Of a DNA stretch of 64,000 nt, positions 49,875 through 58,018 are shown piece after piece (within the stretch, counting starts at the first letter, position 1; each line of letters begins with the position of its first letter). The DNA is from Cohnella thailandensis. Its GTDB lineage: Bacteria; Bacillota; Bacilli; Paenibacillales; Paenibacillaceae. The stretch spans positions 1 to 64,000 of the forward strand of contig NZ_JACJVQ010000025.1 in the NCBI RefSeq assembly GCF_014212135.1, given 5' to 3'. Made by a program: the position numbers and the translations under genes. The notes below the pieces were generated by a model, which saw only the letters and a program-made list of their open reading frames with translations, was not told where the DNA came from and did not search any database.

Positions 49875-50369
49875 TCAATCACATCCATTTCTAATAATCT
49901 GCTTGAACTCGATAATTTGTTTTCTCTCCCCCATGACGACGATTGTCGAATCCTCGCCCAGCACGTAATCCGGTCCCGGGTTGATCTGCTTCGCGTTTCC
50001 TTTGCCGACGACGGCGATGACCGTGGCGCCGGACTTGCGGCGGATATCCAGCTCCCCGATCGTATGGCCCGCGCATTTGCTTCCCGCCTCGAGCTTATAC
50101 CATTCGATGACCAAGTCGCCGAGCGCCATGTCGATATTTTCCAGCATTTTGGGTTTATAAAGCAGCCCGCCGACGATAAACGCTATCTGACGCGCCTCTT
50201 CGTCCGTGAGCGTCACCATCGAGATCGATTCGTCCGGGCTGGAATGATCGAAATGATAGATTTCCCGCCTTCCGTCGTCATGGACGACGATAACGATTTT
50301 CTCCCCTTGCTCGTTGGTCATTTGAAATTTTCTTCCAATGCTCGGAAGCTCGGATTCACGGATCTCCAT
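49875..50369 (-). CDS. khtT: TrkA-C regulatory subunit (KhtT-like)
   Basis: 164 residues. The N-terminal domain (IRESELPSIGRKFQMTNEQG EKIVIVVHDDGRREIYHFD) and C-terminal RCK_C (about 75-160, LEAGSKCAGHTIGELDIRRK) match KhtT, which in Bacillus subtilis binds c-di-AMP and gates KhtU. GGAGG lies nine bases before ATG 50369. It heads the khtT-khtU-yitT unit; no leader riboswitch could be recognised. With c-di-GMP at 1-5 kb, it would make this window a place where two cyclic dinucleotides act. Confidence 0.86.
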   Translation of the reverse strand: MEIRESELPSIGRKFQMTNEQGEKIVIVVHDDGRREIYHFDHSSPDESISMVTLTDEEARQIAFIVGGLLYKPKMLENIDMALGDLVIEWYKLEAGSKCAGHTIGELDIRRKSGATVIAVVGKGNAKQINPGPDYVLGEDSTIVVMGERKQIIEFKQIIRNGCD

Positions 50370-50513
50370 CTTTGAATACCTCCAATAATTAAGTCCTCAT
50401 TCCATCTATTGTTGGAAAATAGTGTGCGCAAACAAAGGCCTGAATAATCAAGGCCATGGCCGGCACAGCTAGCGTATATTCGAGGGTTTCTGAATCTTTT
50501 CTTGCAAAAAATA

Positions 50514-50538
50514 GTTTAAATTCGGCCGTAAGGGGTAA
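50514..50538 (+). promoter_or_regulatory. Near-consensus sigma-B promoter with no assigned gene
   Basis: GTTTAA, 13-base spacer, GGGTAA: the -35 is the exact consensus. On the plus strand the next recognised gene is 770 bp away (51311), and a minus-strand gene (50616-50972) lies in between. A short ORF of 18 codons at 50547 lacks a proper ribosome site. Confidence 0.65.
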
Positions 50539-50615
50539 ATTTTAGATGTTAAAACAAGCAGGTGCCCTAGGGTGCACTGCAGCGGAATGGAGCTTTCATT
50601 AAAAACGCGGGTGGC

Positions 50616-50972
50616 TTACGAAACGTAGTTGGATTGGTATTGAAGAGGTTTAAGGAACAAGCGTTTCAAACGAAGGGGTATCGCCGAGCGGCGATATTCG
50701 TGCGGAATGGATGCGGATCTGACGAAATATCCGGCCGCGGCAAAGACAAGCAGCAAGGATAGCAGTCTGCCGAGCCAATGAAGCTTGTGGACTTGATTCG
50801 AATTCGAATGGCCGAGCCCCGTGGAGTTCGACGACAGGAGAAGCTGACCGACCGTGACTCGCCCGCTTTCCGAGGTGCTTACCTCCGATTCCGGGATCGG
50901 GACGAACGTCAGGGACGTGAAGAACGAAATCATCAGCAGCGCCCAGCGCAGGGGAGATCGATTGGTTTTCAA
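50616..50972 (-). CDS. Hypothetical membrane protein, TTG start
   Basis: 118 residues from TTG 50972, chosen because GGAGGTGAT, a perfect anti-16S match, lies eight bases upstream. An N-terminal hydrophobic helix (WALLMISFFTSLTFVPI) may be a signal or anchor, a Ser/Thr-rich stretch follows (about 25-52), and a second helix (LGRLLSLLLVFAAAGYFV, about 67-85) precedes a basic tail. No family recognised. It is divergent from khtT's neighbourhood only in position, being on the same minus strand, and an orphan sigma-B promoter fires antisense toward it. Confidence 0.6.
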   Translation of the reverse strand: MKTNRSPLRWALLMISFFTSLTFVPIPESEVSTSESGRVTVGQLLLSSNSTGLGHSNSNQVHKLHWLGRLLSLLLVFAAAGYFVRSASIPHEYRRSAIPLRLKRLFLKPLQYQSNYVS

Positions 50973-51310
50973 GGGTATCACCTCCATTTCCGCTATTACT
51001 ACTAGGGTACCATAGGGCAAGCCCTCGCATCAAACCGTCGGTCAACATTTTCACCCAAACGTCTCATTTTCTCTTGTCCAAGCTCCCGGGTTGTCTCGTC
51101 TTCGATTCATAATCCACGTCCTCCATCCGTATCCATGGGGTAGGAGTATCCGGAGCCAAGATTGTGAACACTTCTATTTATATGCAGCTACGCCGATGAT
51201 AACAAGTCGGCGGGCAGAGGCTCTGGCACCCTTGGCGCACGAATCCCCCTATCGGAGTTCTTGTTCGTATATCAAGCGGTTATCAGCCGTATTATGGAGG
51301 TGCAGCGCCA
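50973..51310. other. Intergenic region between 50972 and the GT4 gene
   Basis: About 340 bases without a credible gene. It holds the GGAGGTGAT site of 50972 and, before 51311, GGAGGTGCAGC. A possible minus-strand promoter (TTGATG, 18, TACCCT with TGG) lies near 51010-51035. A TTGTTC ... TATTAT pair near 51262-51296 is too widely spaced to call a promoter. Confidence 0.4.
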
Positions 51311-52492
51311 TTGAATTCACCATCTTTGCAAGTTGCTTACGTTAGCACGTACGTTCCGAAAAAATGCGGATTGGCGACGTACACCCATCATTTGAGGCAA
51401 GCGGTCATGGAGGCCAGAGAGGCGAACGCTCCCGATCCCGTCATCGCCATGTGCAATCCGGACGAAGTCGCGAGCTACGGGGAGAATTGGCACATCCCTC
51501 TGCTTAAGTCCGAGAAGGACGATTACCGCAAGATCGCCGAGACGCTGAATCGGAGTCCCGTCGACGTCGTCTCCCTGCAGCACGAATTCGGAATTTTCGG
51601 CGGAGAGGCGGGAAGCCACGTCCTCGAGCTGCTGCAGCATCTGACGAAGCCCGTGGTCACGACCTTCCACACCGTCTTCGAGAAGCCCGCCGAGCCCTAT
51701 GCTTCGGTGCAAGCGGCCATCGCGGCCAGATCCGATCACGTCCACGTGATGAATCGCAAGGCGATCGGCTATTTGCACGAGCATTTCTCCATTCCGCCGA
51801 GCAAAATTTCGTTTATTCCCCACGGAGCTCCGGTTCCGGTTAAAAGGGAACGCCAGCAGACTCGCAAGCAATACGGGTGGGAGAACCGCAAGGTCGTATT
51901 CCAATTCGGCCTGCTCAGCCGCGGCAAAGGAATCGAGTCGCTTCTTCGCGCGCTCGCGACGGCCGTTCGCGCGGTTCCCGACCTTCTCTATATTATCGCC
52001 GGACAGACCCATCCCGAGGTGCGCAAGCACGAAGGCGAAGCCTATCGGGAGGAGCTGACGGAACTGATCAAGACGCTCGGACTGGAGAATCACGTAAGGA
52101 TGATCAACCGCTACGTTCCCGAAGAAGAGCTCGTTTCTCTTATCTCGGCTTGCGATCTTTACGTCACGCCGTATCCGGGCATGCAGCAGATCACAAGCGG
52201 CACGCTTGCTTACGCGGCAGGGCTTGGGCGGCCTATTCTGAGCACGCCGTACAGCTACGCGAAGGATCTTATGCAGGGCAACGAAGACTACCTGCTGCCG
52301 TTCGGGGATACGGAGCTGTGGAGCGCCAAAATCATCGAGCTGTTCAGCTTCCCGGAGCTGCTGGCGCGAAGCGAGAGGAAAATAGCGGAGATCGGCAAGA
52401 GCATGCAATGGCCCCAAGTAGGAGCGCAGTATTTGGGGCTGCTTGAGCGGGTAACGTCGGGCAAGGGATGGAGCATCGCGGATGTCGTCTGA
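51311..52492 (+). CDS. GT4-family glycosyltransferase
   Basis: 393 residues from TTG 51311 with GGAGGTG about 8-10 bases upstream. GT-B fold: N-terminal YVSTYVPKKCGLATYTHHLR, the linker FGLLSRGKGIESLLRALATA, and the C-terminal donor site with CDLYVTPYPGMQQITSGTLA YAAGLG. Retaining GT4 enzymes use NDP-sugars; this subgroup often accompanies mannoside or glucan metabolism genes. The stop lies inside the start of the next gene (11-base overlap), so they are coupled. Confidence 0.88.
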   Translation: MNSPSLQVAYVSTYVPKKCGLATYTHHLRQAVMEAREANAPDPVIAMCNPDEVASYGENWHIPLLKSEKDDYRKIAETLNRSPVDVVSLQHEFGIFGGEAGSHVLELLQHLTKPVVTTFHTVFEKPAEPYASVQAAIAARSDHVHVMNRKAIGYLHEHFSIPPSKISFIPHGAPVPVKRERQQTRKQYGWENRKVVFQFGLLSRGKGIESLLRALATAVRAVPDLLYIIAGQTHPEVRKHEGEAYREELTELIKTLGLENHVRMINRYVPEEELVSLISACDLYVTPYPGMQQITSGTLAYAAGLGRPILSTPYSYAKDLMQGNEDYLLPFGDTELWSAKIIELFSFPELLARSERKIAEIGKSMQWPQVGAQYLGLLERVTSGKGWSIADVV

Positions 52493-53747
52493 TCGCAATG
52501 TCTTGCCCCGAAGCACCCCGTCCTTCATCCATCTGCGCAGGCTGACGGACGATACCGGTCTGATCGAACACGCGCTCGGCCGAATTCCAAGGCGAAGGGA
52601 AGGCTATACGACCGACGATAACGCCCGGGCACTCTGGACGGTGACCGAATGGCTGAGCCCCGAGCGTTCCTCCATCCTCGCGGAGCGGGATCGGATTCTG
52701 CTTAAGGAGCTCGCGGACATCTATCTCGCCTTTCTTCTCTGGACCCAGAAGGAGAACGGCTGGTTCCATAACAACGTCGCTTACGACCGCACGCTGGAGC
52801 CGGAGGACGTCTCGCACGATTGCCAAGGCCGCGCCGTCTGGAGCTGCGCCGACGCTTGGATTCGTCTGGAGGGGGCTCGCCGGGATACCGCGTTTATCCT
52901 GCTGCAGCATTCGCTCCAGACGATAGGCTCGATCCGCTCCCACCGGGGACAAGCGTTCGCGCTGGCGACGTGCTCCGATTTGCTGTCGGCGCACGACAGC
53001 GGAGTTCTCTCTCTGCCCGAAGGGTGGAAGGAGGAGCTGACGAACCATCTCTATCGCCTGGAAGGCGTGCTCCTGCGGGCGTTCAGCCACTCCTCGGCGG
53101 ACGGTTGGAAGTGGTTCGAGCCGTCCATGACCTACGGCAACGGCGTTCTGCCCTGGGCCCTCCTCCGCGCCTTCCGGCGAACGGAGAATCCCGAGGCGCT
53201 GGAGGTCGGCCTCGACTCTCTCTCCTCGCTCCGGGCGGCGATGAGCTCCGGCAAGGGAGGGTTCCGGCCGATCGGCAACGAGAAGTGGCGGACGAAAGAC
53301 ACTTCGAGCCGTTGGGATCAGCAGCCGCTGGAGATGTTCAAGCTCGCCCTTGCCTTCGAGGAAGCGGCCAAAGCGATCGCCCTCGTGCAGGACGAGGAAG
53401 TGTCCCGCCTGATCTCCGTATCGTCCTCCTTGCGGCCCGAGCCGCACGGCGCTTCGGCGCTCGGCGCGAAATTGACGGACAGAACCGGCCATCCCCCCAC
53501 TCCCCCTCCGCCGCTGGACGAGCCGCTGAGTCTTGCGGAGGAGCTGCGCTTGGCGCGCGATCGCTGCCTGGATTGGTTCTACGGCGACAACGATCTTCTG
53601 GTCCTCATGGTCGACCCTGAAGAAGGAGCCTGCTCCGACGGCCTTCAGCAGAACGGTCCGAACATGAATTGCGGAGCCGAAGCGACGATCTCCTTCTTGA
53701 TGACTCAAGCGTTGTGCTGCCCGGGCACCGGCGGCAACGCCGTCTGA
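52482..53747 (+). CDS. Alpha/alpha-toroid (six-hairpin) protein, likely carbohydrate-active
   Basis: 421 residues. Repeated helix pairs with motifs common to six-hairpin glycosidases: EGYTTDDNARALWTVTEWL, VSHDCQGRAVWSCADAWIRL, SADGWKWFEPSMTYGNGVLPW and GSTGNEKWRTK-like GNEKWRTKDTSSRWDQQPLE. The toroid fits, but the enzymatic residues are not assigned. No signal peptide, so cytosolic. The start ATG lies 11 bases inside the GT4 gene. Genes of this pairing (GT4 plus toroid) occur in several phyla with no firm function; it may process the glycan the GT4 makes. Confidence 0.7.
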   Translation: MSSDRNVLPRSTPSFIHLRRLTDDTGLIEHALGRIPRRREGYTTDDNARALWTVTEWLSPERSSILAERDRILLKELADIYLAFLLWTQKENGWFHNNVAYDRTLEPEDVSHDCQGRAVWSCADAWIRLEGARRDTAFILLQHSLQTIGSIRSHRGQAFALATCSDLLSAHDSGVLSLPEGWKEELTNHLYRLEGVLLRAFSHSSADGWKWFEPSMTYGNGVLPWALLRAFRRTENPEALEVGLDSLSSLRAAMSSGKGGFRPIGNEKWRTKDTSSRWDQQPLEMFKLALAFEEAAKAIALVQDEEVSRLISVSSSLRPEPHGASALGAKLTDRTGHPPTPPPPLDEPLSLAEELRLARDRCLDWFYGDNDLLVLMVDPEEGACSDGLQQNGPNMNCGAEATISFLMTQALCCPGTGGNAV

Positions 53748-53754
53748 ACGGCAA

Positions 53755-53796
53755 AGGCTGTCTCCCTAAGTCCGATGGCGACTTGGAAGACAGCCT
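53755..53796. terminator. Hairpin between the toroid gene and kapB
   Basis: AGGCTGTCT pairs with AGACAGCCT with an inner TAAGTCC/GACTT stem. It separates convergent genes; no U-tract on either side. Confidence 0.55.
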
Positions 53797-53803
53797 CTGT
53801 CGT

Positions 53804-54187
53804 TTATTGCCTATATTGCCGGAGAAGCTCTTGAATCGTCTCCAAGCTTCGTCCCGCCCAGCGCTGCAGGCGGTCCAGCCGCTCGGCCTCCGTCTCGGCT
53901 GCGGCTAGCAGAGAGGCTTTATATTCGGGGACCTCTCCCGAATAAAGCTGGACGCTGCCGGCCGGGACCCATACTTTCTCCCGATAGGCCGATGCCGGCC
54001 GTTCGTGGAACATCGCGACATCCGGGTCGTTCGGATGATGCAGGTCCCCCTGCTTCGGATGGGACAGCACCGCGAGCACTTGGACGAGCGTCCTTCTTCC
54101 GTCCGATTCCATGACCTCTCCGATATATTCTCCCGTTTTATAAGCGGCCTTGACGATCTGTCCCGGCGCGTATTCCCGATCGCTCAT
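53804..54187 (-). CDS. kapB: Sporulation phosphorelay protein KapB
   Basis: 127 residues. The alignment with Bacillus KapB is recognisable along the length: VKAAYKTGEYIGEVMESDGR, VLAVLSHPKQGDLHHPNDPD, FHERPASAYREKVWVP and YSGEVPEYKASL. KapB is a lipoprotein needed for expression of the sporulation kinase KinB in Bacillus; no lipobox is visible here (nor is one expected from this start). The start MSDREY (54187) has GGAGGG nine bases upstream; an ATG nine bases earlier overlaps it. kinB itself is not in the window. Confidence 0.85.
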   Translation of the reverse strand: MSDREYAPGQIVKAAYKTGEYIGEVMESDGRRTLVQVLAVLSHPKQGDLHHPNDPDVAMFHERPASAYREKVWVPAGSVQLYSGEVPEYKASLLAAAETEAERLDRLQRWAGRSLETIQELLRQYRQ

Positions 54188-54314
54188 TTTCGTCATCCCT
54201 CCGTATCCTTGATCTTCCTTATCTTCGTATAAGCAATTGTAACCCAAGGCTTCTCCTTTTGCCTATCCGCCGTCACGCTCTACCTCAAGACCTCCTAAAT
54301 TCGTCGGCTCGCAC

Positions 54315-54343
54315 TTGTCCCCGAAGGGGTAAGGAAGTAATAT
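54315..54343 (+). promoter_or_regulatory. Sigma-A promoter of the UgtP-like gene
   Basis: TTGTCC, 17-base spacer, TAATAT, 32 bases before the ATG at 54375. Confidence 0.6.
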
Positions 54344-54374
54344 GGTAGGTAGGTAAAGTGGAGGATTGCATGCT

Positions 54375-55496
54375 ATGCGCAAAAAAAGAGTGTTACTCCT
54401 ATCGGAAGGATTCGGCACCGGCCATACCCAGGCCGCCTATGCCTTATCCGTCGGACTGCGACAATTATCTCCCCATCTTCAGGCGAGAGTGATCGAGCTC
54501 GGGACGTTCCTTAACCCGGTCATCGGTCCATTGATCCTATCCGCTTATCGCAAGACAGTCAGCAAGCAGCCGAAGCTGGTAGGACGGCTCTACCGCAGCT
54601 ATTACGATAAAGGCCTTAACCGGATGACCCGATTTGCCCTGCATCGCCTCTTCTACAACCACGTGTCGGACGTGGTTCATCAGCTCAAGCCGGACGTTAT
54701 CGTCTGTACCCATCCGTTCCCCAACGCGGTCGTCAGCCGGCTGAAGCGGCTCGGGCTGAACGTTCCGCTCGTGACGGTCATAACGGACTACGACGCGCAT
54801 GCGACCTGGACGAATCCGGAGGTCGACAAGTACCTCGTCAGCACGCCGGCGGTGCGGAATAAGCTCCTGGCTCGCGGAATCACCTCGGACCGCGTCGACG
54901 TCACCGGCATTCCGGTCCATCCGAACTTCTGGTCGCCCCACAACCGGGCGGAGATTCTGGAGCAGTTCGAGCTGTCGGACATGCCTACCGTGCTGATCAT
55001 GGGCGGCGGATGGGGCATTCTCTCCTCCGACCAGATGCTCGAATACATGACCCAATACGCGGACAACGTTCAGCTTATCTTTTGCCTGGGGAGCAACGAC
55101 AAATCCCGGGAGAAGCTGCTCGCCGACCCGCGGTTCCAGCATCCGAACATCAAGGTGATGGGCTTCACGAAGGAGGTCAGCAAGCTGATGGACGTGTCCG
55201 AGCTGCTCGTCACGAAGCCCGGCGGAATGACCTGCACGGAAGGCATGGCCAAAGGCATTCCGATGCTGTTCTACGAGCCGATTCCCGGACAGGAGGAAGA
55301 GAACCTCGACTACTTCGTCACGCACGGGTTCGGCGAGCTGATGACGTCGACCGAGACGATCGACCGCTGGTTCCGCCTGATCCAGGAGCCGTACAAGGCG
55401 AACCAGCATCGCGACAGCCTGCTCGCCTTGCGGAACGCGGAGTATGCGCCGGCCAAGTGCGCGGAAGCGGTCCTGAGCCTCCTCGAGCGCAACTAG
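54375..55496 (+). CDS. MGDG-synthase/UgtP-like glycosyltransferase
   Basis: 373 residues from ATG 54375 (GGAGG ten bases upstream). N-terminal VLLLSEGFGTGHTQAAYALS is the typical MGDG-synthase opening, and the C-terminal TKPGGMTCTEGMAKGIPM with FYEPIPGQEEEN is the donor-binding region of the MurG/MGDG/UgtP (GT28) group. It would move glucose or galactose from UDP-sugar to diacylglycerol or to another lipid, giving glycolipid anchors. The galE product could supply UDP-galactose. It is monocistronic. Confidence 0.87.
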   Translation: MRKKRVLLLSEGFGTGHTQAAYALSVGLRQLSPHLQARVIELGTFLNPVIGPLILSAYRKTVSKQPKLVGRLYRSYYDKGLNRMTRFALHRLFYNHVSDVVHQLKPDVIVCTHPFPNAVVSRLKRLGLNVPLVTVITDYDAHATWTNPEVDKYLVSTPAVRNKLLARGITSDRVDVTGIPVHPNFWSPHNRAEILEQFELSDMPTVLIMGGGWGILSSDQMLEYMTQYADNVQLIFCLGSNDKSREKLLADPRFQHPNIKVMGFTKEVSKLMDVSELLVTKPGGMTCTEGMAKGIPMLFYEPIPGQEEENLDYFVTHGFGELMTSTETIDRWFRLIQEPYKANQHRDSLLALRNAEYAPAKCAEAVLSLLERN

Positions 55497-55556
55497 GAGA
55501 AGCTGGGAGCAAGACGGCGGTAAGTCTGTTAAAAGCCGATAAAATAACTGCAAAAA

Positions 55557-55600
55557 GGCCTTCGGGAAGCGAATCCTTCGCCTCTTGAAGGCTTCTTTTG
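55557..55600 (+). terminator. Terminator after the UgtP-like gene
   Basis: GCCTTC pairs with GAAGGC around a nested GCGAA/TTCGC stem, followed by TTCTTTT. Confidence 0.55.
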
Positions 55601-55746
55601 ATCGGGCGGCCGGGAGCCGTGCCGGAGCGCGAATGGACAGCGCTGCCGTCTTGCTTGTATCATGGAACCGAACGGCTTCCGAGCGGAAGCCTCCCGCGAG
55701 CAAAGACAACTCGTTCGCTTGGTCCGGATAGAGGAGGGAACCCGGA

Positions 55747-56385
55747 ATGCAGATCATCGCGATGCTCACGATGCTGATCGATCACGTGGGATTCGTGTTT
55801 TTCCCCGAATCGGCCGCATGGCGAATCATCGGGCGCATAGCGTTCCCCTTGTACGCCTACGGCATCGTTCAAGGCTTTCTTCGCACCAGAAGCCGGCCGA
55901 ACTATCTGAACCGCCTGCTGATGCTCGCGCTGATCTCGCAGGTGCCTTACATGCTCGGCCTGCAGGTGCTCCGCGTCAACGTCATCGGCACGTTCGTCGT
56001 CTGTCTGGCCGCCCTTATATGGATAGACCGCTGCAAATCGAAATGGGCCGGCGTCTGCATCGCGGCCGTCGCCGCCGCCCTGCTGGAGTTCATCCCGTTC
56101 GACTATGGAGCGTACGGGCTGCTGCTAATTCTGATGTACCGTTATCTGCCGCAAGCCTATTGGATCGCGGTTCATTTCGTCCTGAACGTCGGCTACTTCT
56201 ATCTGAACGGATGGGAAATCCAGTTCTTCAGCTTGATCCCGACGGTCTTCCTGGCCTATTCCAAGCAGCTCGCGGATTGGAAGCGCGGCTTCGGCTACCG
56301 GGTTCCGAACTGGCTCTGGAGAAGCTTCTACCCGGCCCATTTGTTCGTTCTGGCGGTCATCGTAGCCGTTCGGGAATATGGCTGA
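55747..56385 (+). CDS. TraX-family membrane protein
   Basis: 212 residues with about seven hydrophobic segments. It starts MQIIAMLTMLIDHVGFVFFP, the TraX pattern (D-H in the first helix and the following RIIGRIAFPLYAYGIVQGF). TraX proteins resemble acetyltransferases of the acyltransferase-3 type in topology and occur in many Firmicutes without known role. GAGGAGGG stands before the ATG. It is monocistronic; the 320-bp gap downstream holds a repeat cluster. Confidence 0.85.
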   Translation: MQIIAMLTMLIDHVGFVFFPESAAWRIIGRIAFPLYAYGIVQGFLRTRSRPNYLNRLLMLALISQVPYMLGLQVLRVNVIGTFVVCLAALIWIDRCKSKWAGVCIAAVAAALLEFIPFDYGAYGLLLILMYRYLPQAYWIAVHFVLNVGYFYLNGWEIQFFSLIPTVFLAYSKQLADWKRGFGYRVPNWLWRSFYPAHLFVLAVIVAVREYG

Positions 56386-56468
56386 TCGGTTTCTGTGTCC
56401 GACGAGGCGTTCCGCCCGGGCGTATCGTAAGTCGTTCAGCCACGCGGCTCTTTATGCCAACCTTATCC

Positions 56469-56650
56469 TAACGGAACGGAGAGCCCTTATTTTGCTCCAT
56501 AAACCGGCTATTGAAATCTAAAGGAAATGAGAGCCTCTATTTCGAAGAAACGATTCAAAAACAAGCGGTATTCACAAAATAAGGGCTATTGCTTCCGTTA
56601 GAATTGAAATTATCCGTTTAACACCCAAATAAAGGCTGTCAGTTCCGTTA
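56469..56650. repeat. Cluster of four degenerate repeats in alternating orientation
   Basis: Two copies on the minus strand (56469-56494 and about 56523-56544) and two on the plus strand (56575-56600 and 56627-56650) of a unit like CAAAATAAGGGCT-n5-TTCCGTTA. The first and third form a large inverted repeat. No gene is present in 56386-56704. Confidence 0.75.
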
Positions 56651-56667
56651 CAGACGAGACGACAACA

Positions 56668-56695
56668 GCGGCCCGTCCAGTAAAGGACGGGCCGC
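56668..56695. terminator. Hairpin between the repeat cluster and the NlpC gene
   Basis: GCGGCCCGTCC-agtaaa-GGACGGGCCGC, 11-bp perfect arms, 10 bases after the NlpC stop on the minus strand. No U-tract. Confidence 0.7.
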
Positions 56696-56704
56696 TTGTC
56701 ATTC

Positions 56705-57757
56705 TTATAACGCGCTGCCCCCGAAGAGGAAGCGATACTCCCAATGCCGTCCTTCGAGGGAATCGATGCGGACTCCTCCGGACGTCTTGGAATAGGTTTG
56801 CAGGATTTGGCCGTCGCCCAGGTAGATGCCGACGTGGCTGATCTTCGTGCCGAACGGCGACTTGTTCTCGTAGAGGGAAGCGCTTGTCCCCTTGTAGTCC
56901 ATGAAGAACATGAGATCGCCGCGCTTCAGCTGCTTCCAATCGGTCGTGACCGTCGATTTCTCGCGCACGTACGCGCCTTGCGCAGCCGAATCGGACGGAA
57001 GCGCGATGCCCAGCGCGTCCTTGAACGCTTGGCGCACGAAGTCGGAGCAATCGAACGTCGCCGTCGTGCTGCGGTCCGAGCCGTATTCGTAAGGCGTTCC
57101 GAGGTATTTCATGCCCGCCGCGATCACCGCTTCGACCTGGGCGGCGACGTCGGCCGGGGAGCCGGAGCCTGCGGAGCCCGAACCCGTCGAGCCGGAACCC
57201 GTTGAACCGGAGTTCGACGAGCCGGAACCCGCGGAGGAACCGCCGTCCGGAATCGTTCCCGTCAGCTTAATGTAGGACGAAGAGGTGCTGACGTAGCCGG
57301 ATACGCCGTTCGCGTCGGTCGCCGCGTACCAGTAACCGTTCACCTTCGAAGTGACGGTCACCTTCTCGTTTTTCTGCAAATAACGAATTCTCTCTCCGGA
57401 AGCGGAAGGCGACTTGCGGAAGTTGACGCCGGCCACGATGACGGCATTCGCGCTTGTGTCTGCTGTCTCGGTAGGAGCGGACACAAGCTTAAGATACGAT
57501 AAGCTGGAGGAGACATAACCCGTCTGGCCGGACGCGTCGCGCACCTTGTACCAGTAGCTGTTCGTTTTCTCCAGTACCGCTACCGTTTCTCCCGATTTCA
57601 AATATCTCATAACCGCGGACGAAGTGCTGGGAGCGGTACGGAAGCTGACCGACGAGACGATCTGGGCAGCCCCTTCCTTGACGGCGGCTCCCGCCGATAG
57701 CGGGATGGCGGTTGCGAGCATCGACGCGGCCACGGCGATCATCAAGCTTCTTCTCAT
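56705..57757 (-). CDS. Secreted NlpC/P60 endopeptidase with two SH3 domains
   Basis: 350 residues from ATG 57757 (AGGAGG eight bases upstream; the longer frame to 57976 lacks any site). Signal peptide MRRSLMIAVAASMLATAIP with cleavage near AGAA. Two bacterial SH3 domains (about 30-95 and 105-165), a Gly/Ser linker (about 175-210), then NlpC/P60 with catalytic Cys in TFDCSDFVRQAF and His in KISHVGIYLGDGQIL. It should cut cell-wall peptides (gamma-D-Glu-diamino acid type) outside the cell. The Gly-Ser linker is repetitive. It is monocistronic. Confidence 0.93.
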   Translation of the reverse strand: MRRSLMIAVAASMLATAIPLSAGAAVKEGAAQIVSSVSFRTAPSTSSAVMRYLKSGETVAVLEKTNSYWYKVRDASGQTGYVSSSLSYLKLVSAPTETADTSANAVIVAGVNFRKSPSASGERIRYLQKNEKVTVTSKVNGYWYAATDANGVSGYVSTSSSYIKLTGTIPDGGSSAGSGSSNSGSTGSGSTGSGSAGSGSPADVAAQVEAVIAAGMKYLGTPYEYGSDRSTTATFDCSDFVRQAFKDALGIALPSDSAAQGAYVREKSTVTTDWKQLKRGDLMFFMDYKGTSASLYENKSPFGTKISHVGIYLGDGQILQTYSKTSGGVRIDSLEGRHWEYRFLFGGSAL

Positions 57758-57974
57758 ATTCTGGCCTCCTGGAATCTCATGAAGGTAAGGCGGATACCCC
57801 CGCCCTCCTACATTATAGAGAGGCTTGTCCCCCATTCCATGAGACGGATTTCTTAGCAGCGGCTGCATCAATGGGCAAATAGAGCCAATCCGACCTAGGA
57901 ACAAAGTACAAGAACCGTTGCCGCCCAACCGTTCCCAATGGCCGACGTCCACCATTTTCCAACGGTCCCGGCAC

Positions 57975-58009
57975 AAAAAAAGAGAGGCTCGCCCCTTGGA
58001 CGGCCCCTC
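57975..58009 (-). terminator. Terminator after the PPOX-type gene
   Basis: GAGGGGC pairs with GCCTCTC (one G-U) and is followed by seven Ts on the minus strand, about 10 bases after the stop at 58019. Confidence 0.75.
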
Positions 58010-58018
58010 CCCGGTCCC

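Noticed and set aside
50370-50615. c-di-AMP (ydaO-type) riboswitch before khtT
   Set aside because: None of the conserved ydaO segments could be found on the minus strand; only short GC palindromes are present.
54327-54332. GGGTAA before the UgtP-like gene as a sigma-B -10
   Set aside because: No GTT-like -35 at 12-15 bases; a sigma-A promoter fits instead.
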